Below are positions 17,934-27,273 of a stretch of 50,577 nt of DNA, piece after piece. Position 1 is the first letter of the stretch. The number at the start of each line of letters is the position of its first letter. The stretch covers positions 1 to 50,577 of the forward strand of contig JAPPHD010000027.1 in NCBI GenBank assembly GCA_028821125.1. The letters run 5' to 3'. The position numbers were made by a program, and so were the translations under genes. Origin of the DNA: Gammaproteobacteria bacterium (GTDB lineage Bacteria; Pseudomonadota; Gammaproteobacteria; Pseudomonadales; Azotimanducaceae). The notes below the pieces were generated by a model. That model had not been told where the DNA came from and searched no databases. It saw only the letters and a list, made by a program, of their open reading frames with translations.

Positions 17934-18449
17934 GTGGACCAATCCGGCGAGTACCGCATCCCGGCCGAGCGGGCCGACGTATGGCGCGCGCTCAACGATC
18001 CGGACACGCTCAAGCGGTGCATCGACGGTTGTCAATCCATGGAAAGGCGCCCCGACGGCGGCTTCGCCGCGGTGGTCAAGGCCCGGGTGGGTCCGGTGCG
18101 GGCGGTCTTCAACGCGGCCCTGGATCTCGCCGACATCAATCCCCCTGAAAGCTATACGATTAATGTCGCCGTCAAGGGCGGCCCGGCGGGCTTCGCCAGG
18201 GGGTCGGCGGCGGTGACGCTTGCCGCGCAAGGGGAAGAGACGATGCTCCGCTACGCGGCGAGCGCCAACATTGGCGGCAAGCTGGCACAGATCGGCTCCC
18301 GGCTCATCGACGGGGCCGCACGCAAGATGGCCGACGATTTCTTCAAGGCGTTTCACGCCGAAATGTCCGGCCGCACGCCGAACCCCGCCCCACGGCCGCA
18401 GGACGACGGCCGAGCGGCGGTACCGATCAACATTCAAGTGAACACCTGA
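17934..18449 (+). CDS. coxG: CoxG-like SRPBCC protein
   Basis: A 171-residue protein of the carbon monoxide dehydrogenase subunit G family (SRPBCC fold). The opening [20 protein letters not shown] and the segment [15 protein letters not shown] are typical. In Oligotropha carboxidovorans CoxG helps attach the enzyme to the membrane; other family members act as recruiting or maturation factors. The GTG start is preceded by AGGGGGAAGG. It heads the coxG-coxS-coxL-coxM set. The C-terminal 30 residues are Pro/Arg-rich and probably flexible. Confidence 0.88.
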   Translation: MDQSGEYRIPAERADVWRALNDPDTLKRCIDGCQSMERRPDGGFAAVVKARVGPVRAVFNAALDLADINPPESYTINVAVKGGPAGFARGSAAVTLAAQGEETMLRYAASANIGGKLAQIGSRLIDGAARKMADDFFKAFHAEMSGRTPNPAPRPQDDGRAAVPINIQVNT

Positions 18450-18500
18450 GAGCTGCCCGCCGGTACGACGCGGCGGGCGCTTCGCACGTAAGGACGCGAG

Positions 18501-18974
18501 ATGAACATGACGATAACGGTGAATGGCGCATCCCACCAACTGGATGTGCCGGACAATGAGCTTCTGGTCGACCTGCTGCGGGAGCGGCTGCGGCTGACCG
18601 GCACCCATGTGGGCTGCGACACCAGCCAGTGCGGGGCCTGCACCGTCCATCTCGACGGGCGCGCCGTGAAGTCCTGCAGCCTGTTCGCCGCCCAGGCGGA
18701 CGGGGGCTCGGTGACCACCATCGAGGGCATCGGCACGCCGGGCGACCTGCACCCGATGCAGCGGGCATTCCGCGAGTGCCACGGCCTGCAATGCGGCTTC
18801 TGCACGCCCGGCATGATCATGCGCGCCATCGACCTGGTGGCGCGTTCGGACGGTCTGGACGGCGGGGCGGTGCGCGACGGCCTGGAAGGCAATCTCTGCC
18901 GCTGCACGGGCTATCACAATATCGTGCACGCGGTGCTCAAGGGGCAGGAACTGATGGGAGGCAACGATGAGTGA
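18501..18974 (+). CDS. coxS: Molybdenum hydroxylase small subunit, two [2Fe-2S] clusters
   Basis: The electron-transfer subunit of a CO-dehydrogenase/xanthine-dehydrogenase family enzyme, 157 residues. Four cysteines hold the plant-ferredoxin cluster (C39, C44, C47, C59; CDTSQCGAC), and four hold the second cluster (C98, C101, C133, C135; CGFCTPGM and CRCTGYHN). It overlaps the coxL start by 8 nt (18967-18974). Electrons should pass from the Mo centre in CoxL through these clusters to FAD in CoxM. Confidence 0.95.
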   Translation: MNMTITVNGASHQLDVPDNELLVDLLRERLRLTGTHVGCDTSQCGACTVHLDGRAVKSCSLFAAQADGGSVTTIEGIGTPGDLHPMQRAFRECHGLQCGFCTPGMIMRAIDLVARSDGLDGGAVRDGLEGNLCRCTGYHNIVHAVLKGQELMGGNDE

Positions 18975-21306
18975 AGGCACCGGTATCGGCGCATCGGTAA
19001 AGCGCCGCGAAGACGTTCGATTCCTGACCGGTTCCGGTACCTATACGGACGACCTGAACCAGCCCGGGCAGACCTACGGCGTATTCCTGAGGTCGCCGCA
19101 TGCGCGCGCCCGCATCGGCGCGATTGATGCATCCGAAGCTTTGGCGCTTGACGGCGTGCTGGCGGTGTACACCGGCCAGGACTCGGCTGCCGACGGGCTC
19201 GGCGACCTGCCCTGCGGCTGGCTGGTCAAGTCCAAGGACGGTTCCGACATGGTATCGGCCCCGCGTCCGCCGCTGGCCGTCACCCAGGTCAACTACGTCG
19301 GCGAACCCTACGGCCTGGTGGTCGGGGAAACTCTGGCGGCCGCGCAACAGGGCGCCGAACTGGTAATGACCGATTTCACCGAGTTGAACCCGGTTGTCGA
19401 CCCGGCGTCCGCGGCGGATTCGGAAACCATTCACGAGGGGCTCGACAGCAACGTCGTCTACGACTGGGGGCTCGGCGATGAGGAGGCGACGGATGCGGCG
19501 CTGGCCGGCGCCGCGCACGTGACCCAGCTCGACCTCTCCAACAACCGGCTGATTCCCAATGCCATCGAACCGCGCGCGGCCATCGGCGTCTACGAGGCTG
19601 CGAGCGGCGACTACACGCTGTATGCGACCACGCAGAATCCCCACCTGGAGCGGCTGGTGCTGGCGGCTTTCGTACAGGTCGCGCCGGAACACAAGCTGCG
19701 GGTGGTCGCCCCCGACGTGGGCGGCGGTTTCGGGTCGAAGATCTTCATCTACCCGGAAGAGACCATCGTGCTCTGGGCGGCGGGCAAGCTGGGCCGGCCG
19801 ATCAAGTGGACGGCGCACCGCTACGAGTCTTTCCTGGCGGATGCGCACGGGCGGGACCATATCACCCACGCACAACTCGGCCTGGATCGCGACGGGCGCT
19901 TCGTGGCGCTGAAGGTGAGCACCACGGCGAATATCGGCGCCTATCTCTCGACCTTCGGCTCGTCGGTGCCGACCTTCCTGTACGGCACCCTGCTGGCCGG
20001 CCAGTACAAGACGCCGAATATCTATGTCGAGACGCTCGGGGTCTACACCAACACCTGCCCGGTGGATGCGTACCGGGGTGCCGGCAGGCCGGAAGCCACC
20101 TTCGTGGTGGAGAGGATGGTGGAGACGGCCGCCCGGGAACTCGGCCGCGACCCGGCGGAACTGCGGCGCCTCAACATGATCCAGCCGGAGGACTTTCCCT
20201 ACGAGACGCCGGTGGCCCTGGTTTACGACACCGGCGACTACGAGGCAAGCCTCGACAAGGCGCTGGAGTTGGCCGACTACGGCGGCTTCGAGGCGCGCCG
20301 GCGCGAATCGGCGGCGGCGGGCAAGCGGCGCGGGGTGGGCTTCGCCTGCTATATCGAAGCCTGCGGCATCGCGCCGTCGCAGCTCGCCATTTCCCTCGGG
20401 GCCGGAGTGGGCCTCTACGAGAGCGGCGAGATACGGATCAACCCGACCGGTTCGGTCTCGGTGTTCACCGGAGCGCACAGCCACGGCCAGGGCCACGAGA
20501 CCACCTTTGCCCAGGTGGTTTCCGACAAGCTCGGCATACCCTTCGACGACATCGAGATCGTGCACGGCGACAGCGGCCGGATGGAGTTCGGCCTGGGTAC
20601 CTACGGGTCCCGTTCGCTGGCGGTGGGCGGTTCCGCCCTGATCGTCGCGGCCGACAAGATCATCGCCAAGGGCAAGAAGATCGCCGCGCACATGATGGAA
20701 ACCACGGACGACAACGTCGACTTCGAGGACGGCACGTTCTCCAGCGGCAACCAGCAGGCGACGATCCAGGAGGTGGCGTTCGCGTCGTACGTGCCCGCAG
20801 ACTATCCGGAAGACCTGGAACCCGGGCTGTCGGAAAAGGCCTTCTACGATCCCAAGAACTTCACCTACCCGGCGGGCACCCATATCGCCGAGGTGGAAGT
20901 CGATGAGGAGACGGGAGAGGTCGACCTGGTGAGTTTTGTGGCGGTGGATGATTTCGGCGAGATCATCAATCCCATGATCGTCGACGGCCAGGTGCACGGC
21001 GGGCTCGCCCAGGGCGCCGGCCAGGCGCTCATGGAACACGGCCGGTACGACGACTACGGCCAGTTGCAGACCGGTTCGTACATGGACTACTGCATGCCGC
21101 GGGCAGACGACCTGCCTGATTTCGTCGTCGACACCACGGTGACGGCCTGCACTCACAATCCCCTGGGGGTGAAGGGGTGCGGCGAAGCCGGGGCCATCGG
21201 CTCGCCGGCGGCAATAATCAATGCCATCTCCGATGCACTGGATGGCCACAACATCGCCATGCCAGCGACCTCGGAACAGGTCTGGCGAGCGCTTGGGGGT
21301 AAATAG
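18967..21306 (+). CDS. coxL: Molybdenum hydroxylase large subunit, form II CoxL-like
   Basis: The 779-residue catalytic subunit binding molybdopterin cytosine dinucleotide. The active-site loop reads AYRGAGR (368-374), which marks form II CoxL-like proteins; true CO dehydrogenases (form I) have AYxCSFR with a copper-binding Cys, absent here. The catalytic Glu is E740 in GCGEAGAIG. The GGGFGSK and GQGHETT-type motifs of the family are present. With subunit order S-L-M, as in form II clusters, the substrate is more likely an aldehyde, purine or other heterocycle than CO, but this cannot be settled from sequence. It overlaps coxS and abuts coxM. Confidence 0.93.
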   Translation: MSEGTGIGASVKRREDVRFLTGSGTYTDDLNQPGQTYGVFLRSPHARARIGAIDASEALALDGVLAVYTGQDSAADGLGDLPCGWLVKSKDGSDMVSAPRPPLAVTQVNYVGEPYGLVVGETLAAAQQGAELVMTDFTELNPVVDPASAADSETIHEGLDSNVVYDWGLGDEEATDAALAGAAHVTQLDLSNNRLIPNAIEPRAAIGVYEAASGDYTLYATTQNPHLERLVLAAFVQVAPEHKLRVVAPDVGGGFGSKIFIYPEETIVLWAAGKLGRPIKWTAHRYESFLADAHGRDHITHAQLGLDRDGRFVALKVSTTANIGAYLSTFGSSVPTFLYGTLLAGQYKTPNIYVETLGVYTNTCPVDAYRGAGRPEATFVVERMVETAARELGRDPAELRRLNMIQPEDFPYETPVALVYDTGDYEASLDKALELADYGGFEARRRESAAAGKRRGVGFACYIEACGIAPSQLAISLGAGVGLYESGEIRINPTGSVSVFTGAHSHGQGHETTFAQVVSDKLGIPFDDIEIVHGDSGRMEFGLGTYGSRSLAVGGSALIVAADKIIAKGKKIAAHMMETTDDNVDFEDGTFSSGNQQATIQEVAFASYVPADYPEDLEPGLSEKAFYDPKNFTYPAGTHIAEVEVDEETGEVDLVSFVAVDDFGEIINPMIVDGQVHGGLAQGAGQALMEHGRYDDYGQLQTGSYMDYCMPRADDLPDFVVDTTVTACTHNPLGVKGCGEAGAIGSPAAIINAISDALDGHNIAMPATSEQVWRALGGK

Positions 21307-22107
21307 ATGTATCAGTTCAATTACGCGAAGCCCGCCACGGTGGCGGAAGCCGCAACGCTGTACGCGAACGCGGAAGATCCGGTGTTCCTTTCGGGGGGCC
21401 AGACCCTGATACCGACGCTGCGCCAGCGGCTCGCCGCGCCAACGGACGTCATCGACCTGTCCGGCATCGGTGAATTGAGCGGCATTGCCGTGGGCGACGG
21501 CAAGGTCACCGTAGGCGCCTTCACGCGGCATTGTGCGGTGGCGGAATCCGCCGAGGTGCAGGCAGCCATTCCTGCCCTGGCGGACCTCGCCGGGCGCATC
21601 GGCGACGCCCAGGTGCGCAACTGCGGCACCATCGGCGGGTCGGTGGCCAACAGCGACCCCGCCGCGGACTATCCCGCCGCGGTGGTTGCGCTGGGCGCCA
21701 CCGTGCGCACGGACAAGCGGAGCATTTCAGGCGACGATTTTTTCAGGGATCTCTTCGAAACGGCCCTGGAGCCAGGTGAAATCATCACCTCGATCGAGTT
21801 TCCGATTCCCGACCGGGCCGCCTACCGCAAGTTCCCGAACCCCGCTTCCCGCTACGCCGTGGTTGGGGTCATGGTCGCCGACTTCGGCGGCAACGTGCGC
21901 GTCGGCGTCACGGGTGCGGGCCCCTGCGCGTTTCGCGCACGCACCATAGAGGACATGCTGAACGCGAACCTGAGCACTTCGGCACTGGACGGCGTGGAAG
22001 TGCCGGACGCGGGTTTCAACAACGACCTGCACGCATCGGCGGAATACCGCGCCCACCTCGTGAAGGTGATGGCCAGGCGCGCCGTGTCCGACCTGCTCGG
22101 GGCATAG
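21307..22107 (+). CDS. coxM: Molybdenum hydroxylase medium subunit, FAD-binding
   Basis: A 266-residue FAD subunit. The FAD-binding motifs are SGGQTLIPTLRQR near residue 34 and NCGTIGGSVANSDPAADYP near residue 107. It starts directly after the coxL stop and completes the enzyme. No maturation genes (coxD/E/F) or MCD cytidylyltransferase are seen in the window, so cofactor insertion must be encoded elsewhere. Confidence 0.94.
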   Translation: MYQFNYAKPATVAEAATLYANAEDPVFLSGGQTLIPTLRQRLAAPTDVIDLSGIGELSGIAVGDGKVTVGAFTRHCAVAESAEVQAAIPALADLAGRIGDAQVRNCGTIGGSVANSDPAADYPAAVVALGATVRTDKRSISGDDFFRDLFETALEPGEIITSIEFPIPDRAAYRKFPNPASRYAVVGVMVADFGGNVRVGVTGAGPCAFRARTIEDMLNANLSTSALDGVEVPDAGFNNDLHASAEYRAHLVKVMARRAVSDLLGA

Positions 22108-22167
22108 GAACCCTAACGAACCAGCCTCCGGCAAAAACCGGGTTGATTCAAACACGGGTGTGCGACG

Positions 22168-23178
22168 ATGCGCGCGGCATTGATGGAGCGGGGGCGCATT
22201 CGGGTCGAAGATGTTCCGGACCCGACCCCTGCCGAGGGCGAAGTGGTCGTGAAGTCGGTGGCGTGCGGCATCTGCGGGTCGGACTTGCACGCCGCCAGGC
22301 ATACCGAGGAGTTCGTCGCCACCAGCATCGAGGCGGGCGGGGCGTTCAAGCTCACGACCTTCGACCCCGTCGTACTCGGCCACGAGTTCTGCGCCGAGGT
22401 GATGGAGAGCCGGGGCGGGTTTCGTGCCGGCGACCTCGTCTGCTCGGTGCCCGTACTCGCCCGGCCCACCGCAGTTGCGGTCGGATACTCCGTCGAGGCG
22501 CCCGGCGGGTTCGGTGAATACATGCTGCTGTCGGAACGTCTGCTCATGCCGGTGCCTGCCGGAACGTCGAAAGAGCGTGCCGCACTCACCGAGCCGATGG
22601 CCGTCGGTTGCCACGCCGTCAACATGGCCCGCCTCACCGGTGGCGAGGCGGTCGTCGTAATCGGGGCCGGGCCCGTCGGATTGGCCGTCACGGCAAACCT
22701 GAAGGCCCGTGGCGCCGGGCCGGTGGCGGTCTCGGAGCTGTCGGCCAGGCGGCGCGAACTCGCCATCGAGATGGGCGCCCACCTGGTGGTGGATCCGCGG
22801 CGGGAGAGCCCCTACCGACTGGGTGACATCACGAGGCGGGACACCCTGGTGGTTTTCGAGTGCGTCGGCGTACCCGGCATGATCGATGACATCTTCCTCA
22901 ACGTCCCGCACGGGGCGCGAATCGTGGTGGTCGGCGTCTGCCTGCAGATGGACCGGTCCCGGCCGCTGATCGCCGTGAACAAGGAACTCAACGTGCAGTA
23001 CGTACTCGGCTACAGCGTGCGGGAGTTCCACGACACGTTGCAGCGCATCGCCGACGAAACCCTGAGTGTCGAGCCCATCGTCACCCACACCGTCGGCCTG
23101 GACGGCATTGCCGGTGCGTTCGACGACCTGGCGAGGCCCGACGCGCACGGCAAGGTGGTCGTGCGGCCCTGGAACTGA
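22168..23178 (+). CDS. Medium-chain zinc-type alcohol dehydrogenase
   Basis: A 336-residue MDR-family oxidoreductase. The catalytic zinc ligands are C36 in CGICGSDLH and the H72-E73 pair in GHEF; the NAD(P) motif is VVIGAGPVGLAV near residue 168. The four-cysteine structural zinc lobe found in classical alcohol dehydrogenases is missing, as in several polyol- and threonine-type members. Sixty nucleotides after coxM and on the same strand, it may be cotranscribed and act on a product or precursor of the molybdenum hydroxylase. Substrate unknown. Confidence 0.83.
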   Translation: MRAALMERGRIRVEDVPDPTPAEGEVVVKSVACGICGSDLHAARHTEEFVATSIEAGGAFKLTTFDPVVLGHEFCAEVMESRGGFRAGDLVCSVPVLARPTAVAVGYSVEAPGGFGEYMLLSERLLMPVPAGTSKERAALTEPMAVGCHAVNMARLTGGEAVVVIGAGPVGLAVTANLKARGAGPVAVSELSARRRELAIEMGAHLVVDPRRESPYRLGDITRRDTLVVFECVGVPGMIDDIFLNVPHGARIVVVGVCLQMDRSRPLIAVNKELNVQYVLGYSVREFHDTLQRIADETLSVEPIVTHTVGLDGIAGAFDDLARPDAHGKVVVRPWN

Positions 23179-23195
23179 TTCAGGGCCGGCGCCGT

Positions 23196-23954
23196 CTAGT
23201 TTTCGCCGGCCTGGAGCGACGTCCGCGCAACTTCTTCGACGGTGAACTCGATGCTACCCAGTTTGCCGTAGTCGGCGAGGTAACTGCCGGGAAGCGCCGG
23301 GTGAATGCCGCCGCAGGCGCCCGTGATGAAGAGCATGTTCTCGGCGACCGGGAAGCCGCGCGAGCGGGATTCGCGGAGCATCCATTGCACGGCGGCAACG
23401 GGGCCGCCAAGCGCTTCGATCGCCGGTGCCGAACTCAATGTTTCGCCGTTCCGGGTAAGGGTGACGTTGATGTTGTCGTAGGATTCGAACAACGGTATTT
23501 GCGTGCCCACGATGTAACGGTCTGCACTGATGCCGCAGGCGACAAAGTTGACGCCGGTCATGTCCTCGCTGTCCGCAAACGCCATGCGCGGCACCTCGAT
23601 GACGGGGCCCGCGGTCTTCGGGGCGCCGCCCTTGCCGAGCACCACGCCGATCTCGCACTCCAGCATCACCCCGGGCGCGCTGGGGAAAGAGACTCCTGGC
23701 GCCATGCGGCCGGCGGCGAACAGCGTTCCGAGTAGCGGGCGGTCGATTCCGAACTGCTTCCGGGCCGCCGCTGCCGTCATGCCGGCCTTGCGGCCTGCCA
23801 CCGCATTGCCGGCCACCGCGGCGACCAGGGCCATCTGAATCTCGTAAGCCTCATCGAAGGTAAGGCCGGTTGGCATTTTCGGAAGCGTTCCGCCCTCGCG
23901 AGTCGCCGCCGCCATGTCGCTAACGAGGGAATCAATATCATCGAATCGGGTCAT
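23196..23954 (-). CDS. 2-keto-4-pentenoate hydratase-like protein (FAH fold)
   Basis: A 252-residue protein of the hydratase/decarboxylase branch of the fumarylacetoacetase superfamily, which acts in meta-cleavage-type degradation of aromatic or steroid rings. The acidic metal site is visible in MLECEIGVVLG, and GRKAGMTAAAARKQFGI and GGPVAAVQWM are typical. The ATG at 23954 follows GGGAG by 5 nt and is preferred to the GTG at 23966. It is convergent with the alcohol dehydrogenase. No ring-cleaving dioxygenase is nearby, so the role is inferred only from family. Confidence 0.83.
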   Translation of the reverse strand: MTRFDDIDSLVSDMAAATREGGTLPKMPTGLTFDEAYEIQMALVAAVAGNAVAGRKAGMTAAAARKQFGIDRPLLGTLFAAGRMAPGVSFPSAPGVMLECEIGVVLGKGGAPKTAGPVIEVPRMAFADSEDMTGVNFVACGISADRYIVGTQIPLFESYDNINVTLTRNGETLSSAPAIEALGGPVAAVQWMLRESRSRGFPVAENMLFITGACGGIHPALPGSYLADYGKLGSIEFTVEEVARTSLQAGEN

Positions 23955-24098
23955 CTTCGCTCCCACGGGACGCCCATTCCGGCGTCGGTGGCCGATAGTT
24001 TACCTGTCCAGGCGCGCGAATCCGCCCCTGGCCCGAAGGCTGCGCCCCGCAGCAGAATCATCTGTCTGACCGGGTTTCAGGCTGCTAGTATGCGCGCC

Positions 24099-24524
24099 AT
24101 GGCCTACGACCCCGACAACATTTTTGCCAAGATCCTGCGCGGCGAAGCGAGTGCCCACGTGGTCCTCGACGAAGAACATTGCCTGGCCTTCATGGACCTG
24201 ATGCCCCAGGCTCCCGGTCATACGCTGGTGATCCCCCGGGAGCCGGTTGAGAACCTGTTCGATCTCAGCGATGCGGGACTGTCTCATCTGATCGTCGCGA
24301 CGAAGCGGGTGGCCCACGCGGTGCGGGCGGCGTTCAATCCGCCAGGGATGATGATTGCCCAGCTCAACGGCGCCGATGCCGGGCAGACGGTGTTTCACAT
24401 CCATTTCCACGTCATCCCCCGGAAAGGCGGCGTGGCGATGCCGTTGCACGCCCGCACCGTCGCTGATGCGGCGGAACTGGCAGACAACGCGGCGCGGATT
24501 CGCGCGCAGCTTGACGCCGGCTGA
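24099..24524 (+). CDS. HIT-family hydrolase
   Basis: A 141-residue histidine-triad protein with the catalytic FHIHFHVIP (H100, H102, H104). Such proteins hydrolyse nucleotide phosphoramidates or dinucleoside polyphosphates in the cytosol. The start at 24099 (MAYDPDNIFAKILRGE) matches the family N-terminus; ATG 24090 is an alternative. The longer upstream frame to 23988 is not family-like. It begins a short plus-strand run with the SCP2 and sulfotransferase genes. Confidence 0.91.
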   Translation: MAYDPDNIFAKILRGEASAHVVLDEEHCLAFMDLMPQAPGHTLVIPREPVENLFDLSDAGLSHLIVATKRVAHAVRAAFNPPGMMIAQLNGADAGQTVFHIHFHVIPRKGGVAMPLHARTVADAAELADNAARIRAQLDAG

Positions 24525-24573
24525 GAGCGCCGCCCAACCCTTCCAACCCGGTTGAACAACACGGACGGAATCC

Positions 24574-24876
24574 ATGAACATCGAAGAAATCTGTGCCGAC
24601 ATGGCGGAGAAAGCCGGCTCGATCGAGCCGCTGGGAAAGACGCTCCTCTTCCAGCTCGACGACGAGCGAATGCTGCTCGACGGCTCTGGAGACAGCAATC
24701 GCGTTTCCATCGTCACGGGTCAGGAGGTGGATGCGGAATGCACCGTGCGCATGTCGCTCGACACCTACGGCAAGCTCCAGAGAAAGGAGATCAAGCATTT
24801 CATGGCCGTCGCGTCCGGCAAGATCAAGGTGGTGGGTGACTTTTCAATTGCGGCCAAGCTCAAGAAGCTGACCTGA
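24574..24876 (+). CDS. SCP2 sterol-carrier-domain protein
   Basis: A 100-residue single-domain protein with the SCP2 fold: LLFQLDDERMLLDGSGDSNRV, then ECTVRMSLDTYGKL and AVASGKIKVVGDFSIAAKLKKL. SCP2 domains bind lipids, sterols or acyl-CoAs in a hydrophobic tunnel. It lies 49 nt after the HIT gene and 6 nt before the sulfotransferase, so it is probably cotranscribed with the latter and might supply its lipid substrate. Confidence 0.88.
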   Translation: MNIEEICADMAEKAGSIEPLGKTLLFQLDDERMLLDGSGDSNRVSIVTGQEVDAECTVRMSLDTYGKLQRKEIKHFMAVASGKIKVVGDFSIAAKLKKLT

Positions 24877-24882
24877 GGCTTC

Positions 24883-26151
24883 ATGTACGACTCGCCCATC
24901 GCCATCGAGCATTCCAGGAGCTTGAGGGTCTTCAATGCCGTAGGCGCGTTCGCCGGGCGGTTGGGATTCGACCTGTTCGGCCTCGACCGCGACCGAATTC
25001 TGAACCAGGCCGCTGAGGCAACGGAATTCTCCTTTGCCGACGATGCGATGACGGAAGGGCTCGACCGGCTGATCGCCTCGCTCGACGCAGATTCCGGGCT
25101 GAACCCGTTCGGTGCCTTCGCGCTGAACCGCACCCTGCAGAGGATGGCCGTGTCCCGCTTCGGGGTAGAGAAGGCCATCGCCGAACGCCCTGAGATACTA
25201 GAAGACCGGATCGCCGAACCGGTGTTCATCATCGGCATGCCGCGCTCCGGTACGTCGATACTGCAGGCACTTCTGTACCGGGACGCCGCGCACCGCTCGC
25301 CACTTTCCTGGGAGTGCCTGCTGCCGAACCCCGCGCCGACACCGGACGACTACCGGGACAACGACCGCATCGACGCCATACGCACGGAGTTCGACCAGGT
25401 CTTCAGGCTGGTTCCGGACTTCAGGAAGAAGCACTACATGGAAGCCGACTCGCCGCAAGAGTGCGTAGGGGTCACGGCGCTCAATTTCACGAGCTTCCAG
25501 TACATCGCAACGGCGTACCTGCCCGGCTACCACGAGTGGTTTGTGGATGCGGCCGATCAGTTGGCGAACCTCCGCTGGCACAAGCGGTTCCTCCAGTTCC
25601 TGCAGTCGGGCGGCGTGCGCAGAACCCGGTGGCTGCTCAAGTCTCCGGTACACCTCATGCGCCTGAAAGCGCTGTTCGAGGTTTATCCCGACGCCCGCGT
25701 CATCATGTCCCATCGCCATCCGTCGGAAGTCGTGTCTTCCGTCACCAGCCTGGTTTCGTCCATGCGCTCCCTGTACTCCGATACCGAAAGCGTCGAACGA
25801 ACCGGTCATGAACAACTGCGCCTCTGGGCGCGGTATTTCGATCGGTTTCTCGAGGCCCGCCGGTCATTGAACCTGGAAACCCAGATCGTCGACATCCGGT
25901 TCGACGACTTCGTGAACGATCACATGAGCGTGGTGAACCGGATCTACGGGCGTTTCGGCTGGCGGCTGGACGAGGCGGGCGCGGCCCGCATGCGGGCCTT
26001 CCTCGACACCGAGCGCAAAGACAAGCACGGCAGGCACGAGTATTCGCTGGAGATGTTCGGACTGAAAACCGGCGACGTGGAAAAACACTATTCGGGCTAC
26101 CTGGAATTCCTGGATGGCCTGGATGCGACGCCGGAGTTGCGGATCGCCTGA
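24883..26151 (+). CDS. PAPS-dependent sulfotransferase family protein
   Basis: A 422-residue protein of the Sulfotransfer_3 type. The 5'-phosphosulfate loop is VFIIGMPRSGTSILQALL (R121, S122, G123, T124, S125), and the 3'-phosphate-binding segment is RVIMSHRHPSEVVSS near residue 270. These enzymes move sulfate from PAPS to hydroxyls of lipids, sterols or sugars. It directly follows the SCP2 gene. The acceptor is unknown; the neighbours suggest a lipid or steroid. Confidence 0.87.
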   Translation: MYDSPIAIEHSRSLRVFNAVGAFAGRLGFDLFGLDRDRILNQAAEATEFSFADDAMTEGLDRLIASLDADSGLNPFGAFALNRTLQRMAVSRFGVEKAIAERPEILEDRIAEPVFIIGMPRSGTSILQALLYRDAAHRSPLSWECLLPNPAPTPDDYRDNDRIDAIRTEFDQVFRLVPDFRKKHYMEADSPQECVGVTALNFTSFQYIATAYLPGYHEWFVDAADQLANLRWHKRFLQFLQSGGVRRTRWLLKSPVHLMRLKALFEVYPDARVIMSHRHPSEVVSSVTSLVSSMRSLYSDTESVERTGHEQLRLWARYFDRFLEARRSLNLETQIVDIRFDDFVNDHMSVVNRIYGRFGWRLDEAGAARMRAFLDTERKDKHGRHEYSLEMFGLKTGDVEKHYSGYLEFLDGLDATPELRIA

Positions 26152-26195
26152 AGGCGGTAGCGGAATAGCCGGCACAACCTGGGAAGTATCGGATC

Positions 26196-27245
26196 ATGCA
26201 AAGCAAAGAGGCGCTGAACGAGTTTCTCGACGTAATCCGCAATGCGGATCAGACCTTCCTCGATCCGGAAAAAGGGCTGGATCACCAGGGCAAGGTCGAC
26301 GGTTATCGCCACATGTTCCACCTGCTGCAGACAGCGGTGGATTTCTACCTGCACAACGATCCGTTGCAACCGCAATTCATGTTGCTTTCCGACGGCAATC
26401 GCAAGCTCTACGGCGACAACGTCGATTCCGTCTACTACTTCACCCAGGTGCGCGGCGACCAGGAGTACGTCATCCGGGGGCAGCGCTTCGACAGTTGCTA
26501 CCTGAGCTTCTGCGTCTACGGCGGCGACCCGCACGGCGAGCTGGCCGACCGGGTGTCGCTCAACGTCAATCAGCGCGACATAGTCTTCGAGGAGGACGGC
26601 TCCTTCGAGATCAGGCTGACGCCGAACCCGAACGGCGTCAACGAGTTCAGGATCGACCCCGACTCGGTAACGCTTTTCACCCGGGAATACTTCTTCGACC
26701 GGCCGAATTCACGGGAAAGCCTGCTCAGCATCGAAAACGTCGCACCTCAACCCTCCCAGCTCCCGCTCACCGACGAGCAACTGGCCCGGCGCATCCGCAC
26801 CATGGCGATGTTCTTCCAGTGCACGACCTGGGTCGCCCCCCTGCCGGTACAGTTTCCCATCAACGTCTTCCTGCCCCCCTTCGAGTTCGATGCGGAACAG
26901 GGCGCCTGGGGCTGTGTCGACAATATCTACTGCTTCTGCCGTTACCGTCTGCAGGAAAACGAATACCTGAAGATCCGTTTCAAATCACCGGAAGCCTGTT
27001 ACTGGGGCCTGCAGACCTGGAACTTCCTGATGCAGTCCACCAATTTCAATGACTTCCCCGTCTGCATCAACAAGCAGACCGCGGTTCCCGAGCCCGACGG
27101 CAGCCACGTCATCCACCTGAGCCACCGGCCCGTCGAGCACAACTGGATAAGCACCGCCGGCTACAGCGAAGCGATCATCTTCATCCGCTGGCTGCTCGCC
27201 GAAGAGATGCCCGACACACCTACCCTCGAACTCCTGAGGTGGTAG
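26196..27245 (+). CDS. DUF1214 domain protein
   Basis: A 349-residue protein with a C-terminal DUF1214 region; its late part includes YWGLQTWNFLMQ and HVIHLSHRPVEHNW. The function of the family is not established. No signal peptide is visible, so a cytosolic protein is likely. It lies 44 nt after the sulfotransferase on the same strand and is convergent with the SDR. Proteins of this type are often encoded near sulfotransferases and SDRs, which would fit a shared lipid-related pathway, but that is inference. Confidence 0.78.
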   Translation: MQSKEALNEFLDVIRNADQTFLDPEKGLDHQGKVDGYRHMFHLLQTAVDFYLHNDPLQPQFMLLSDGNRKLYGDNVDSVYYFTQVRGDQEYVIRGQRFDSCYLSFCVYGGDPHGELADRVSLNVNQRDIVFEEDGSFEIRLTPNPNGVNEFRIDPDSVTLFTREYFFDRPNSRESLLSIENVAPQPSQLPLTDEQLARRIRTMAMFFQCTTWVAPLPVQFPINVFLPPFEFDAEQGAWGCVDNIYCFCRYRLQENEYLKIRFKSPEACYWGLQTWNFLMQSTNFNDFPVCINKQTAVPEPDGSHVIHLSHRPVEHNWISTAGYSEAIIFIRWLLAEEMPDTPTLELLRW

Positions 27246-27273
27246 ACGCGAACTCGCTGCCGTTCCATGGAAG

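Noticed and set aside
18937-21531. Minus-strand open frame of 864 codons opposite coxL
   Set aside because: Shadow of coxL with biased Arg/His/Gly composition and no recognisable motif.
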